A DNA stretch of 64,000 nt. Source: Marinobacter salexigens (GTDB lineage: Bacteria > Pseudomonadota > Gammaproteobacteria > Pseudomonadales > Oleiphilaceae). The DNA is taken from NCBI RefSeq assembly GCF_018860765.1, contig NZ_JAHKPV010000006.1, forward strand, positions 62,001 to 126,000, written 5' to 3'. The notes under the pieces were generated by a model, which saw only the letters and a list, made by a program, of their open reading frames with translations, did no database searches and was not told where the DNA came from. Shown here in pieces: positions 1-9,021 of the stretch; position 1 is the stretch's first letter; each line of letters starts with the position of its first letter. The translations under genes were made by a program, and so were the position numbers.

Positions 1-244
1 TCATCATCTGATCTTGAGTTACGCGCAGCTCTTCCTCGCTCCGGCCATATTTGCGCGCCAGAGCTGGCAAAATAGGCTCACCATCTCCGCTTTTATCCGG
101 GTTTAACTCAAATGCATGCCACTGAACTGTAAATTCATAATTTGTCGACAACTGCTCCATTGCGAGCTTTAAACGAGCGTAGCCAATGGCACACCAAGGG
201 CAAGCAATGTCGGAAACGATATCAATATGCATTTTATTCATCAT
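1..244 (-). CDS. DsbA family (FrnE-like) oxidoreductase, 3' part outside window
   Basis: Reading the minus strand from the ATG at 244 (a second ATG follows at 241) gives a thioredoxin-fold N-terminus with the redox motif CPWC about residues 14-17, directly after a short beta strand ending in VSDIACPW. This motif placement and the following WHAFELNP stretch are typical of the FrnE/2-hydroxychromene-2-carboxylate isomerase branch of the DsbA family, which are cytoplasmic thiol oxidoreductases or isomerases. No signal peptide is present, which supports a cytoplasmic FrnE-type protein over a periplasmic DsbA. Only about 81 residues are in the window; the C-terminal helical insertion and the rest of the fold lie beyond position 1. 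Confidence 0.85.
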   Translation of the reverse strand, partial: MMNKMHIDIVSDIACPWCAIGYARLKLAMEQLSTNYEFTVQWHAFELNPDKSGDGEPILPALARKYGRSEEELRVTQDQMM

Positions 245-385
245 AGGCCCTGCCATCTGTCAAATTCGTGGGAAACACCTGAACCATAAACAGGCTTCCC
301 TCGTAATTTACTTGTACTTTGCACAAAAAGATCCAACACTCTTAAGGTAAAGATCAATCAATTTCGAGCCACAGCGAGCAGCATC

Positions 386-3367
386 GTGACGTCATCTTCT
401 AACAGCGAGGCCGATCACGCAAAACCAAGCTCAGGCGCTGATCACGAAGCGTCTGCGGCTGCGCGCACTCAAAGACTGGCCCTAGTGGACCGTGCTCTGA
501 GCGAAATGAACCAAGCCATCATCCGAACACGTCACGAAGATGAATTACTTCCTTTGGTGTGCCAAATTGCCAGCGATGTCTGCGGCATCCGTTTCAGGTG
601 GATTGGGATTGCAGACCTGAAAGATCACTCCCTACTGGCAACTGCCCAATTTCCCGTTAAGCGGGGTGGCCAGCCTTTTGGCGTATTGTCGGCTTACCAC
701 GAGGATGAGGGCTTTTTTGACAGTGAGATGACCGCCCGTCTCAATGAACTGGCTCTCAACATTACCTTCGCATTCGACAGCTTTGATCGAGAGAGCGAAC
801 GCCGCAACGCATTGGAAGCGCTGCACTCCAGCGAGCAACACTTCCGAGCCTATTTCGAGCGATCCATGTTTGGCATGGCCGCGTTCAGTCCAGCGAAAAG
901 CTGGATAGAAGTCAATCAAGCACTGTGCAGCATGCTCGGTTATACAGCGAAAGAGCTCATGGCAACAACATGGGCAGATGTAGTCCACCCTGATGACTTG
1001 GAGCTCAGTCACACAAACTATAGAAAACTCATTGACGGAATTGTTGATGAGATTTCCGTTGAAAAACGGTTTATCAAAAAATCCGGGGATTTTCTCGACA
1101 CCCATTTAGCTGTGCGTGCAATTCGATTTCCTGACGGCAGTTTCGATTATGCAGTAGCGCTGGTCGAAGACATTTCCTCCCGCAAAATGGCCGCACGGCG
1201 CGAGCAAATGCGACGACAAACACTGGAAAAAGTCGCGAGAGGTGGTTCGCTAGAAGAGGTTATGTTGCAGGTTATCGAGTCTGTCGAATCCATCTACTCC
1301 AACTCCATGTGTTCCATTCTCATTATGGACGATGAAGGGAAACACCTTCTTTGTGGCGCAGCGCCCAGCTTACCCAGCTTTTTCACCGAAGCCATCAACG
1401 GCGTGAGCATTGGCCTGGGTGTTGGCTCCTGTGGCACCTCAGCCTTTACCCGAAAGCGCACTGTTGTAGAAGACATAGCGTCCCATCCTTACTGGGAGAA
1501 CTTTAAAGACCTTGCCGCCGAGGCGGGTCTCGGCTCTTGCTGGTCGGAGCCTATACATGCTGCGTCTGGTAAGGTGCTGGGCACCTTCGCGATCTACCGC
1601 AAGGAGCCCTGTGCTCCAGACACGCAAGAAATCGCACTGATTGAGAGCGCCGCCAATCTTGTTGGGATCGCCATTGAGCGGGCACATGCACAGGAAGAAC
1701 TCCATCTTGCATCTTCCATCTACCGCAACAGCTCAGAAACCGTGATGGTGACTGACACCCACAACCGTATCGTTGCAATCAACCCCGCCTTTACGAAGGT
1801 CACCGGTTATACGCTTGAAGACACGCGTGGCAAAGACCCCTCTATTCTCCACTCCGGCCGCCACAACGCCGAGTTTTTTAAGGCGATCTGGCAAGATGTG
1901 ACTCAGCAGGGGTTTTGGCAGGGCGAGGTGTGGAATCGCCGCAAAAATGGCGAGGCCTTTCCTTCGTGGCTCACCATTAACGTTATTCGCAATAAAAACG
2001 GTGATGTTCAGAGGCATGTGGTTATTGGCTCCGACATCAGTGGTAAGGTGCGCTCGGACGAACTGATTTGGCGCCAAGCAAACTACGACTTCCTGACCAA
2101 CTTACCAAACCGGTATATGTTTCAAGATCGCTTGGAGCAAGAAATTCGCAAGTCGCTGCGTCACAACTCATTGCTAGCGCTGTTGTTTATTGACCTCGAC
2201 CACTTTAAAGATGTTAACGACACACTTGGGCATCCAGTTGGCGACCAACTGTTGGTGGAAGCGGCCGTTAGAATTAGCAGTTGTGTGAGGGACTCAGATA
2301 CGGTCGCTCGCATGAGTGGCGATGAGTTCACCGTTATTCTCCCCAGACTTGCAAACACACTCGACGGTGAGAAGGTAGCCGAGCAGATCATCCATGTGCT
2401 GGCAAAACCCTACATTATTAATAATGAAACGATTTATGTTCAGGCCAGCGCTGGCATCAGTTTCTGCCCACAGGACGCCGCAGAGGCATTTCAGTTAATC
2501 AGTAACGCCGATCAGGCTATGTACGCCGCGAAGACATCGGGGCGAAACCGCCTTGCTTACTTTACCCAATCACTACACGATGAAGCTCAGAATCGCCTAA
2601 AACTGATGCATGATATGCATTTTGCCGTCGAGAATCGCCAGTTTGAACTCCACTTCCAACCCATTATTGATTTTGCGAGCGGGCACGTCAGCAAAGCCGA
2701 AGCCTTGATACGCTGGAATCATCCGGAGCGCGGAATGATCAGCCCGGCCGAGTTTATTCCTCTAGCGGAAGAGTCTGGGTTAATCGTCAAAATTGGTGAC
2801 TGGGTATTTAGAGAGGCTGCCGCTCAGGCAAAACGCTGGTGTGAGCTGTATGATATCGGGCTACAGATATCAGTGAATGTTTCGCCTGTGCAATTTCAAA
2901 GTGATGCGTTGAGCATCGAAGACTGGCTGCATCACCTGAATGAGATTGGGTTGGATGCGAATCACCTGAGTATCGAAATCACCGAAGGGCTGCTTCTGAA
3001 TGCCAGTGATGACGTCAAAGAAAAGCTGCTCAGGTTCCGGGATGCAGGCATTCAGGTTGCCATTGACGACTTTGGCGTGGGCTATTCTGCGCTGTCTTAT
3101 CTCAAGCGATTCGATATCGACTACCTCAAAATTGACCAGTCTTTTATTCAGAATCTCGAAACAAACCAGAACGACCTAGTGCTTTCTGAAGCCATTGTGA
3201 TGATGGCTCACAGGCTTGGTCTTAACGTTATCGCTGAGGGCGTAGAAACTCAGGCTCAGCGACATCTACTTTTGGAAATCGGCTGTGATCACGGCCAAGG
3301 ATACTTCTTCTCCCGTCCTCTGCCCGCTGCAGCGTTTGAAGAGTTCTTGGTAAAACCGGTCGCCTAA
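386..3367 (+). CDS. GAF-PAS-GAF-PAS-GGDEF-EAL c-di-GMP signalling protein
   Basis: A 993-residue cytoplasmic sensor with no membrane segment. Order of domains by eye: a short GAF-like region (about 30-145), PAS (about 147-270), a second GAF (about 280-445), PAS (about 450-560), GGDEF (about 575-735) and EAL (about 745-990). The cyclase signature reads SGDEF at 644-648, a variant of GGDEF that is often still active. The phosphodiesterase domain has the canonical EAL at 772-774, plus DDFGVGYS and the DYLKIDQSF loop, so c-di-GMP hydrolysis is likely. The two GAF and two PAS modules imply more than one input signal. The start is GTG at 386. No partner gene is attached; the next gene starts about 95 bp downstream. 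Confidence 0.93.
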   Translation: MTSSSNSEADHAKPSSGADHEASAAARTQRLALVDRALSEMNQAIIRTRHEDELLPLVCQIASDVCGIRFRWIGIADLKDHSLLATAQFPVKRGGQPFGVLSAYHEDEGFFDSEMTARLNELALNITFAFDSFDRESERRNALEALHSSEQHFRAYFERSMFGMAAFSPAKSWIEVNQALCSMLGYTAKELMATTWADVVHPDDLELSHTNYRKLIDGIVDEISVEKRFIKKSGDFLDTHLAVRAIRFPDGSFDYAVALVEDISSRKMAARREQMRRQTLEKVARGGSLEEVMLQVIESVESIYSNSMCSILIMDDEGKHLLCGAAPSLPSFFTEAINGVSIGLGVGSCGTSAFTRKRTVVEDIASHPYWENFKDLAAEAGLGSCWSEPIHAASGKVLGTFAIYRKEPCAPDTQEIALIESAANLVGIAIERAHAQEELHLASSIYRNSSETVMVTDTHNRIVAINPAFTKVTGYTLEDTRGKDPSILHSGRHNAEFFKAIWQDVTQQGFWQGEVWNRRKNGEAFPSWLTINVIRNKNGDVQRHVVIGSDISGKVRSDELIWRQANYDFLTNLPNRYMFQDRLEQEIRKSLRHNSLLALLFIDLDHFKDVNDTLGHPVGDQLLVEAAVRISSCVRDSDTVARMSGDEFTVILPRLANTLDGEKVAEQIIHVLAKPYIINNETIYVQASAGISFCPQDAAEAFQLISNADQAMYAAKTSGRNRLAYFTQSLHDEAQNRLKLMHDMHFAVENRQFELHFQPIIDFASGHVSKAEALIRWNHPERGMISPAEFIPLAEESGLIVKIGDWVFREAAAQAKRWCELYDIGLQISVNVSPVQFQSDALSIEDWLHHLNEIGLDANHLSIEITEGLLLNASDDVKEKLLRFRDAGIQVAIDDFGVGYSALSYLKRFDIDYLKIDQSFIQNLETNQNDLVLSEAIVMMAHRLGLNVIAEGVETQAQRHLLLEIGCDHGQGYFFSRPLPAAAFEEFLVKPVA

Positions 3368-3461
3368 AACTTCAAAATGCGGAACAGAGAGCCCTGCCAA
3401 ACCTGTTAGAATCGGCCCTAACGTTTCCTCCCTGAACTAAAGTCCTAACAGGCCGTTATGC

Positions 3462-4355
3462 ATGAAACTCAACCCCTTTAATACCCGTATTGGTCTTGCC
3501 CTTGGGGGCGGTGCAGCCAAAGGTATTGCTCACATCGGTGTTTTGAAGGCGTTTGAGGAAGAGCAGATACGAATTCACTGCATTTCGGGCACCAGCGTAG
3601 GGGCATTGGTCGCCAGTTATTACGCTTTCGGCCGCCCGGTGGAGTCTATCCTTTCCATTGGCTCCGCTCTAAATCTATCCAAGATTCTCAACTTTACCTT
3701 TGAGCGTGGCGGCCTGTTCAGCACTCAAGCCATTCGAGACATGATTCACAGGGATCTGGGGGATTGTCGAATCGAAGATGCCTGCATTTCTCTGGCTATT
3801 TGCGCCACAGATATCGAAACCGGCGAGCAATTGATATTTAGGGAAGGGAATCTTGCAGACGCCGTCTGTGCATCCATGGCCGTACCCGGCTTGTTCGTAC
3901 CGGTGGAGGTGGGTGGCCGGACTCTGGTAGATGGCGGTCTGGTTGAAAATGTCCCCATCTCCCCGCTGGCCGAAATGGGCGCCGGCATCACTGTGGCCGT
4001 TGACCTGAGCCATGTAAGCCGATACCAAAAACCCGAAGATACCTTTGATGTCATCAGCAATGCCATCAACATCGCTATCGATTTTAATACCCGGAAGCAG
4101 CTAAAAAGCGCAGATATTGTAGTACCGCTGGATTTGAGCCGGTATAGCCTCACCAACAACGCCAAGTCTGTGCAGGAGCTATACATGGAAGGCTATCACC
4201 CAATGATGAAGAAGATTCAACGTGTGCTCTGGTACAAACGGGCAAACGTTATTATGTATCTTTTCAAAGCCGCCAAAAAACTTCTGCCCCTCAAGGTGCC
4301 AGAGATTATCGAAGACTTGAAAAGTCATGTTTTCGACCGCCGGCATCGGAGCTGA
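3462..4355 (+). CDS. Patatin-like phospholipase (RssA type)
   Basis: A 297-residue patatin-fold hydrolase. It has the glycine-rich oxyanion loop GGGAAKG at 15-21, the nucleophile elbow GTSVG at 43-47 (Ser45) and the catalytic aspartate in VDGGL at about 157, so the Ser-Asp dyad is complete. There is no signal peptide or autotransporter barrel, and the length fits the short RssA/YchK-type cytoplasmic patatins, not the exported PlpD or ExoU types. The substrate is unknown; phospholipid or lysophospholipid acyl ester hydrolysis is the family expectation. It stands alone between an EAL protein and a glutathione transferase. Confidence 0.9.
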   Translation: MKLNPFNTRIGLALGGGAAKGIAHIGVLKAFEEEQIRIHCISGTSVGALVASYYAFGRPVESILSIGSALNLSKILNFTFERGGLFSTQAIRDMIHRDLGDCRIEDACISLAICATDIETGEQLIFREGNLADAVCASMAVPGLFVPVEVGGRTLVDGGLVENVPISPLAEMGAGITVAVDLSHVSRYQKPEDTFDVISNAINIAIDFNTRKQLKSADIVVPLDLSRYSLTNNAKSVQELYMEGYHPMMKKIQRVLWYKRANVIMYLFKAAKKLLPLKVPEIIEDLKSHVFDRRHRS

Positions 4356-4405
4356 CGACTTAAATCACAATCGCAGTGAACCAAAAAGCGATTTGCAGAC
4401 TACTC

Positions 4406-4411
4406 TATAAT
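4406..4411 (+). promoter_or_regulatory. Possible -10 box before the GST gene
   Basis: A perfect TATAAT lies 36 bases upstream of the glutathione transferase start. No good -35 hexamer is seen 17 bases further up, so this is only a weak candidate sigma-70 promoter. Confidence 0.3.
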
Positions 4412-4446
4412 CCCTACTCGTTTTTTGATGCGAACGGAGCTTCTGC

Positions 4447-5115
4447 ATGATTACAGTTCATCACCTCAACAATTCTCGCTCTCAACGTGTCCTCTGGATG
4501 CTGGAAGAGCTGGGAGTGCCCTACGAGATTCAGCATTACGAGCGTGACGCCAAAACCATGCTTGCACCCGCAAGTCTTAAAAAAATACACCCACTGGGCA
4601 AATCACCCGTGATCACGGACGGCGATCTGGTAGTGGCAGAGTCTGGCGCTATTATCGAATACCTTGCCCACACCTACGGTAAAGATACTATGTTGCCAGA
4701 GGCTGGGGGGCAGGCGTGGCTGGATTACACCTACTGGCTACACTACGCCGAAGGTTCGTTGATGCCTCCGTTGGTAATGCGGTTAGTGTTTGAAAAGGTG
4801 AAAACCAGCCCGATGCCGTTTTTTATCAAGCCCGTAGCGAAAGGCATTGCCGATAAAACCAATGAAGTGTTTATCGGCCCCATGATCAAAACACACTTAG
4901 ATTTTGTTGAGTCGCATTTGGCAAAAAACACCTGGTTTCTTGGAGACAAACTCAGCGCTGCGGATATACAGATGAGCTTTCCGCTAGAAGCCTCAGTGGC
5001 TCGCGGTATCGTAGGCAAGAATCGGCCTAACATCACAGAATGGGTAAAACGGGTACACGCCAGACCTACATACCAAAAAGCGCTTGAGAAGGGCGGAGAC
5101 TACGATTTCGCCTGA
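4447..5115 (+). CDS. Glutathione S-transferase family protein
   Basis: A 222-residue protein with the two-domain GST layout: an N-terminal thioredoxin-like domain (about 1-80) beginning ITVHHLNNSRSQRVLWMLEE, where a serine in the NSRSQR segment is in the position of the catalytic Ser of bacterial GSTs, the cis-Pro region GKSPVI, the glutathione-binding ESGAI motif, and an all-helical C-terminal domain ending with SAADIQMSFP. The pattern resembles the bacterial GST3/Ure2-like families that conjugate or reduce with glutathione in the cytosol. The substrate cannot be predicted. A bidirectional terminator hairpin follows, separating it from the convergent yqeY-like gene. Confidence 0.9.
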   Translation: MITVHHLNNSRSQRVLWMLEELGVPYEIQHYERDAKTMLAPASLKKIHPLGKSPVITDGDLVVAESGAIIEYLAHTYGKDTMLPEAGGQAWLDYTYWLHYAEGSLMPPLVMRLVFEKVKTSPMPFFIKPVAKGIADKTNEVFIGPMIKTHLDFVESHLAKNTWFLGDKLSAADIQMSFPLEASVARGIVGKNRPNITEWVKRVHARPTYQKALEKGGDYDFA

Positions 5116-5141
5116 GAGCTTACTATCTATTTAAGATGAAC

Positions 5142-5165
5142 AAAGGGAGGCAAGCGCCTCCCTTT
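5142..5165. terminator. Bidirectional rho-independent terminator
   Basis: A perfect 10-bp stem (AAAGGGAGGC / GCCTCCCTTT) with a 4-base AAGC loop lies between two convergent genes. It is followed by GACTTTT on the plus strand, so it probably ends the GST transcript and possibly also the yqeY transcript. Confidence 0.8.
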
Positions 5166-5187
5166 GACTTTTCTGCATAAAGCTACA

Positions 5188-5643
5188 TCAACCTGCCAAC
5201 GCAGCACGCACCTTCTTGCTTAGATGCCCCATATCAACACGGCCTAGCACTTGAGGGCGCAGCTCGTTCATCACATTGCCCATGTCCTGCATTCCCTTGG
5301 CATCGGTTGAGCTAAGTGCCATACGAATCAGGCTATCCAGATCGTCCTCTGTAAGAGCGGCTGGCATGAATTCTTCAATGATCACCATTTCTGCTCGCTC
5401 TTTGTCGCCCAACTCTTCACGACCGGCATCATCGTATTGAGTGGCAGCATCGCGACGCTGCTTGAGCATTTTATCCAATACTTTCAGGACATCCTCATCA
5501 CTCAGCTCGCGGCGCTCGTCAATCTCGATCTGCTTAATGGCAGCCTGAGCCATGCGCAAAGTGACAAGACGGAGTTTATCCTTACTGCGCATCGCGTCTT
5601 TTACCGCGCTGGTCAGTTGCTCTTTGAGTGTTAGTTCAGACAT
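5188..5643 (-). CDS. yqeY: GatB/YqeY domain protein
   Basis: A 151-residue protein that matches YqeY over its full length: SxLKEQLTSAVKDAMRSKDK at the N-terminus, KQRRDAATQYDDAGREELGDKE in the middle, and the C-terminal helical tail ending RADMGHLSKKVRAAL-like. The fold is the tail domain of GatB, the tRNA-dependent amidotransferase subunit that contacts tRNA. Free-standing YqeY is widespread but its role is not settled; tRNA or amidotransferase-related binding is the usual guess. In many gammaproteobacteria it lies next to rpsU and dnaG; here it does not, at least within the window. Confidence 0.9.
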   Translation of the reverse strand: MSELTLKEQLTSAVKDAMRSKDKLRLVTLRMAQAAIKQIEIDERRELSDEDVLKVLDKMLKQRRDAATQYDDAGREELGDKERAEMVIIEEFMPAALTEDDLDSLIRMALSSTDAKGMQDMGNVMNELRPQVLGRVDMGHLSKKVRAALAG

Positions 5644-5751
5644 TATCTGTCTCCTACTCTATGGATTAAGACCGGTAAGTTTGCATGATGCACAAGGGTA
5701 GATCTATAGGAAAATCGGCCACACACAATACTGAACAACAAGGCAACGATT

Positions 5752-6648
5752 ATGGATTTCGTCAGAACCCCCGACGCACGTTTCGAGCGTCTACTCGACT
5801 ATCCCTTTGAACCGCATTATGAAGATGTCGATAACTTACGGATGCACTATGTGGATGAAGGGCCAGCCGATGCCAGCCCGATACTCATGCTACACGGTGA
5901 GCCCTCTTGGTCTTACCTCTATCGCCATATGATCCCCATATGCGCGGCGGCTGGCCATCGAGTGATTGCGCCGGACCTTATCGGCTTTGGCAAGTCTGAC
6001 AAACCCACCGCTGCGGAAGATTACAGCTATCAACAACATATGGAGTGGATGCAGCAGTTCATCGACAAGCTCGAACTGAACAACATGACACTTGTATGTC
6101 AGGACTGGGGCTCACTACTGGGCTTGCGGCTCGCTGCCGAAAACCCAGAGCGCTTTCGTGCCATTGTGGTCGGTAACGGGATGCTACCCACCGGAGACCA
6201 AAAAACGCCACCCGCTTTCAATATCTGGAAAAACTTTGCGTTACACAGCCCCTGGTTCCCCATTGCCCGAATTATCAACGCTGGATCATTCCGCAAACTG
6301 GGCCCTGACGAACTGAGAGCTTACGACGCCCCCTTTCCCAGCAAAAAACACAAAGCTGGCGCCCGTGCGTTTCCACGTTTAGTGCCTGTACGCCCAGATG
6401 ACCCAGCGAGTGAGGCCAACCGCGAGGCATGGGCGGTTCTGGAACGCTGGAACAAACCGTTTCTCACGCTATTCAGTAATGGCGATCCAATCACTCGTGG
6501 CGGTGCCGCCTATATGCAAAAACGAATTCCGGGCGCCAAGGGCCAGCCGCACGCAACTCTGAAAGGCGGCCACTTCTTGCAAGAAGATTCGCCAGTGGCC
6601 TTTGCCCGGGGGATTAATGATCTGCTTGCCTCGGAGTCAGAAAATTAA
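5752..6648 (+). CDS. Haloalkane dehalogenase
   Basis: A 298-residue alpha/beta hydrolase with the haloalkane dehalogenase signature. The oxyanion motif HGEPSW begins at 48, the nucleophile is Asp118 in CQDWGS with the halide-binding Trp119 immediately after it, the likely acid is Asp245 in SNGDPITRGG, and the base is His274 in GGHFLQED. Use of Asp instead of Ser as nucleophile and the adjacent Trp separate this family from ordinary esterases and epoxide hydrolases. The placement of the acid after the late beta strand fits subfamily I. The reaction is hydrolytic release of halide from haloalkanes, giving an alcohol. No uptake or alcohol-oxidising partner is linked, although an Fe-type alcohol dehydrogenase lies 1.1 kb away on the other strand. 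Confidence 0.9.
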   Translation: MDFVRTPDARFERLLDYPFEPHYEDVDNLRMHYVDEGPADASPILMLHGEPSWSYLYRHMIPICAAAGHRVIAPDLIGFGKSDKPTAAEDYSYQQHMEWMQQFIDKLELNNMTLVCQDWGSLLGLRLAAENPERFRAIVVGNGMLPTGDQKTPPAFNIWKNFALHSPWFPIARIINAGSFRKLGPDELRAYDAPFPSKKHKAGARAFPRLVPVRPDDPASEANREAWAVLERWNKPFLTLFSNGDPITRGGAAYMQKRIPGAKGQPHATLKGGHFLQEDSPVAFARGINDLLASESEN

Positions 6649-6727
6649 TCTATCTAAGAGTGCGACACTTTAATTTTGCCTCACGCCCCCAATATATAGA
6701 AAGATATTTAGCCCCACACCTCAGGAC

Positions 6728-7231
6728 ATGACAATGAACGAGATTCTCAAGAAGTTCCTTTTTGTCTCAAGCATTTACCTTCTAGCCCCTACCGCTGGTG
6801 CTTTTAATCTTGACGAAGCCATCGCCAGTGGTACCCAAGCGCTCTCTTCTGCAACAGAGGTCAGTGGCGAAGCCCAGCAGCTTTTAGGGCAGCTTGAGAA
6901 CGACCTCGGCGTAACCGAAACACAAGCAGCGGGCGGTACCGGCGCACTGTTGCAATTGGCTAAGAGCCAGCTGGGCGCAGATACGATGAACACAGTAAAA
7001 TCCAAAGCCCCGGGCCTTTCTGGCTTGCTGGGTGCCGATAACAGCATGGGATCAAGCCTGTTATCCAACATCTCATCTATGGATGGTGTCCAGTCCGCAT
7101 TTTCAGCTTTGGGAATGGATAGCGCCATGATCCAACAATTTGTGCCGATTGTGATGGGCTTTTTGGGCGATCAAGGAGTGGGATCCGCACTGCTAGGTCA
7201 GCTTCAAGGTCTTTGGGCGCCGGCTAGCTGA
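6728..7231 (+). CDS. DUF2780 (VcgC/VcgE-like) exported protein
   Basis: A 167-residue protein with a signal peptide (cleavage probably after PTAGA, about residue 25) and a low-complexity mature part rich in Gly, Ala, Ser, Leu and Gln. Two similar segments, around LLQLAKSQLGADTMNTVKSK and IQQFVPIVMGFLGDQGV, are typical of the DUF2780 family. The function is unknown; small secreted or periplasmic proteins of this family occur across marine gammaproteobacteria. The gene is monocistronic and convergent with the next. Confidence 0.75.
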   Translation: MTMNEILKKFLFVSSIYLLAPTAGAFNLDEAIASGTQALSSATEVSGEAQQLLGQLENDLGVTETQAAGGTGALLQLAKSQLGADTMNTVKSKAPGLSGLLGADNSMGSSLLSNISSMDGVQSAFSALGMDSAMIQQFVPIVMGFLGDQGVGSALLGQLQGLWAPAS

Positions 7232-7266
7232 GTAGCAACCTTGAGCCACTTGAAGGCACTCTGAGG

Positions 7267-7284
7267 GGAGTCGTGAACGGCTCC
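7267..7284. terminator. Possible terminator hairpin between convergent genes
   Basis: GGAGTCG-TGAA-CGGCTCC forms a 7-bp stem with one G-T wobble, located between the ends of the DUF2780 and DUF4112 genes. The T tract after it is poor on both strands, so termination is only plausible. Confidence 0.4.
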
Positions 7285-7293
7285 TTAAAGGTA

Positions 7294-7755
7294 TCAACTT
7301 TCAAAAACAAACATCAAACCAGCAGTAACAACTCCAAAAAAGATGGATAGCCCGATTAAGACCTTCCACGGAAAGGGTGGCGTAGGTGGTTCATCGGCGA
7401 GCTGTTCTTCCAAGTAGTTTCTCAGTAACCTCGTATTGCGAATATTGGCCTTAAAAACGGCATCAAAAGCGTCCCCCACTACGGGAATCAGGCCACCGAG
7501 AAAATCGACGCCCATGTTGCGCAACATGCGCAGCTTCACCTTCTTGCTGGCCCCCGCACGTTGAGCTTCAATCAACACATAACTCGCCAATACCAGCCCT
7601 ACAGCGTCGCCTACAACCGGTAGCAGGCCTATAACGGCCTCTGCACCAATTTTAAATGGCGTAAAGGGGATACTAATGCTGTTGTCGGTAAATCGGCTGA
7701 ACTTATCCAGCCGCTTAAGTATCGCCCGCTGCCGGGCCTCGGTTGGCTTAGTCAT
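7294..7755 (-). CDS. DUF4112 small membrane protein
   Basis: A 153-residue protein with the repeated motif GLLPVVGDAVG and GLIPVVGDAFDAVFKAN that defines DUF4112, and a C-terminal transmembrane helix (about 128-150). The two hydrophobic PVVGD hairpins may also enter the membrane. The function is unknown. It is transcribed in the same direction as the upstream alcohol dehydrogenase gene with only about 28 bp between them, so the two are probably co-transcribed. Confidence 0.8.
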   Translation of the reverse strand: MTKPTEARQRAILKRLDKFSRFTDNSISIPFTPFKIGAEAVIGLLPVVGDAVGLVLASYVLIEAQRAGASKKVKLRMLRNMGVDFLGGLIPVVGDAFDAVFKANIRNTRLLRNYLEEQLADEPPTPPFPWKVLIGLSIFFGVVTAGLMFVFES

Positions 7756-7783
7756 TTCAGGCCTCTGGAGCGGCGACGTTTAA

Positions 7784-8926
7784 TCAAAACGATTGGCGCA
7801 TAATGTTTTCTATGGTTTCTGTCGACAATACAACCGGGTTCGCCTTCATGGAAGAAGAGCTCGCAGCTGCCTGCGAAGCTAAAACAATGTGATCGTCCGT
7901 CACCCCAATCGAAGCAAGCCCGGGTAGGCCATTTTGTGCAATCCATTCACGGAACTGCGGCAGAGCCTGATCAGAGCATGTTTCAAACACCTCAGCAATC
8001 CAGCCAATCACCTGATCAACACGGGCCTTTTGATTCGCATCGACCACGTGATCACGGTTTGCTGCTATGCCCGCCGGCAACAAAGCACCGCATATTGCAC
8101 CGTGGGGCGCACCACACAATCCGCCCAGCGGCCCGGCAATGCCATGCACAACCCCCAGTCCCGAGTTCGCAAGCGCGAGACCACCAAATAGACTCACCTG
8201 AGCTAGAGCGTCACGTGCCTCTGTGGATTCTTCCGCCATCAATTGTTTTAACGCATGAAGGCCTTTGGGAATAGCCTCTTTACACAGCATGTCCGTGAAT
8301 AGGTTTGAGCGCGACGAGAGATAAGGCTCTATAACCTGAGTAACGGCATCCAGCCCGGAATGTAAGCTGACCTCTCGGGGGCAGTTATCAGTGAGTGCCG
8401 GATCTACCACGGCTAAATCAGGAAGTAATTGGTTATCTCTGAGGCTGACCTTGCGCTGTACTTCCACCACATCGATAACCGCATTTCGAGTCACTTCCGC
8501 CCCTGTGCCCGCGGTGGTTGGCACAAGAACTAGCGGCAAGCGCCTCGCCGATAATGGTAACCCGCTACCGACAACCTCCAAATGACTCATCAAATCCGTC
8601 TGGCTTGGCAGCATGGCTGCGAGCACTTTGGCTGAGTCCATTACAGAGCCACCGCCAATACCAATCACTAGATCAATACCCAAGGATTTACCCTGATCAA
8701 TAGCCGCCATCAGCGCTTTGAGATCTGGCTCCTTCTCAACGGACAAGGTCTGGGCAATATCAACACCCTTGAGTGACTCGAACACCCCGGAAAGCCGGTC
8801 TGGATTTTTACCGTGCACAATCAGTACGCGCCTACCCAGATTTGCTACCCGCTCGTTCAGTTGAGCTATCACTCCCCGCCCGAACAGGATCTCAGTTGGG
8901 GTTACCAAGCTAAATGTGCTTAACAT
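7784..8926 (-). CDS. Iron-containing (group III) alcohol dehydrogenase
   Basis: A 380-residue dehydroquinate-synthase-fold oxidoreductase. The NAD(P)-binding motif GIGGGSVMD is near residue 95, followed by PTTAGTGAEVT. The metal site of the family normally reads D-x3-H, H and H. Here the Asp of GLDAVTQVIEPYLS is present but the first His is replaced by Gln, while the later His in VVHGIAGPLGG and in APHGAICGA remain. That substitution occurs in some subgroups and may change metal binding or substrate. The probable reaction is interconversion of an alcohol or semialdehyde with its oxidised form. The haloalkane dehalogenase nearby could supply alcohols, but the two genes are on opposite strands and the link is conjecture. 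Confidence 0.88.
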   Translation of the reverse strand: MLSTFSLVTPTEILFGRGVIAQLNERVANLGRRVLIVHGKNPDRLSGVFESLKGVDIAQTLSVEKEPDLKALMAAIDQGKSLGIDLVIGIGGGSVMDSAKVLAAMLPSQTDLMSHLEVVGSGLPLSARRLPLVLVPTTAGTGAEVTRNAVIDVVEVQRKVSLRDNQLLPDLAVVDPALTDNCPREVSLHSGLDAVTQVIEPYLSSRSNLFTDMLCKEAIPKGLHALKQLMAEESTEARDALAQVSLFGGLALANSGLGVVHGIAGPLGGLCGAPHGAICGALLPAGIAANRDHVVDANQKARVDQVIGWIAEVFETCSDQALPQFREWIAQNGLPGLASIGVTDDHIVLASQAAASSSSMKANPVVLSTETIENIMRQSF

Positions 8927-9021
8927 AAACCAGGATCGTCCTTAGGGTTTAAAAGATGCTTTCACTCTACGCCACCGAGGCAAGCCCATGCACGTTCAGA
9001 GCCAATAAAGTAACAGCCAGA

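Noticed and set aside
632..2077. Several minus-strand frames inside the first GGDEF/EAL gene
   Set aside because: Shadows of a gene with intact domain motifs; no ribosome binding sites or motifs.
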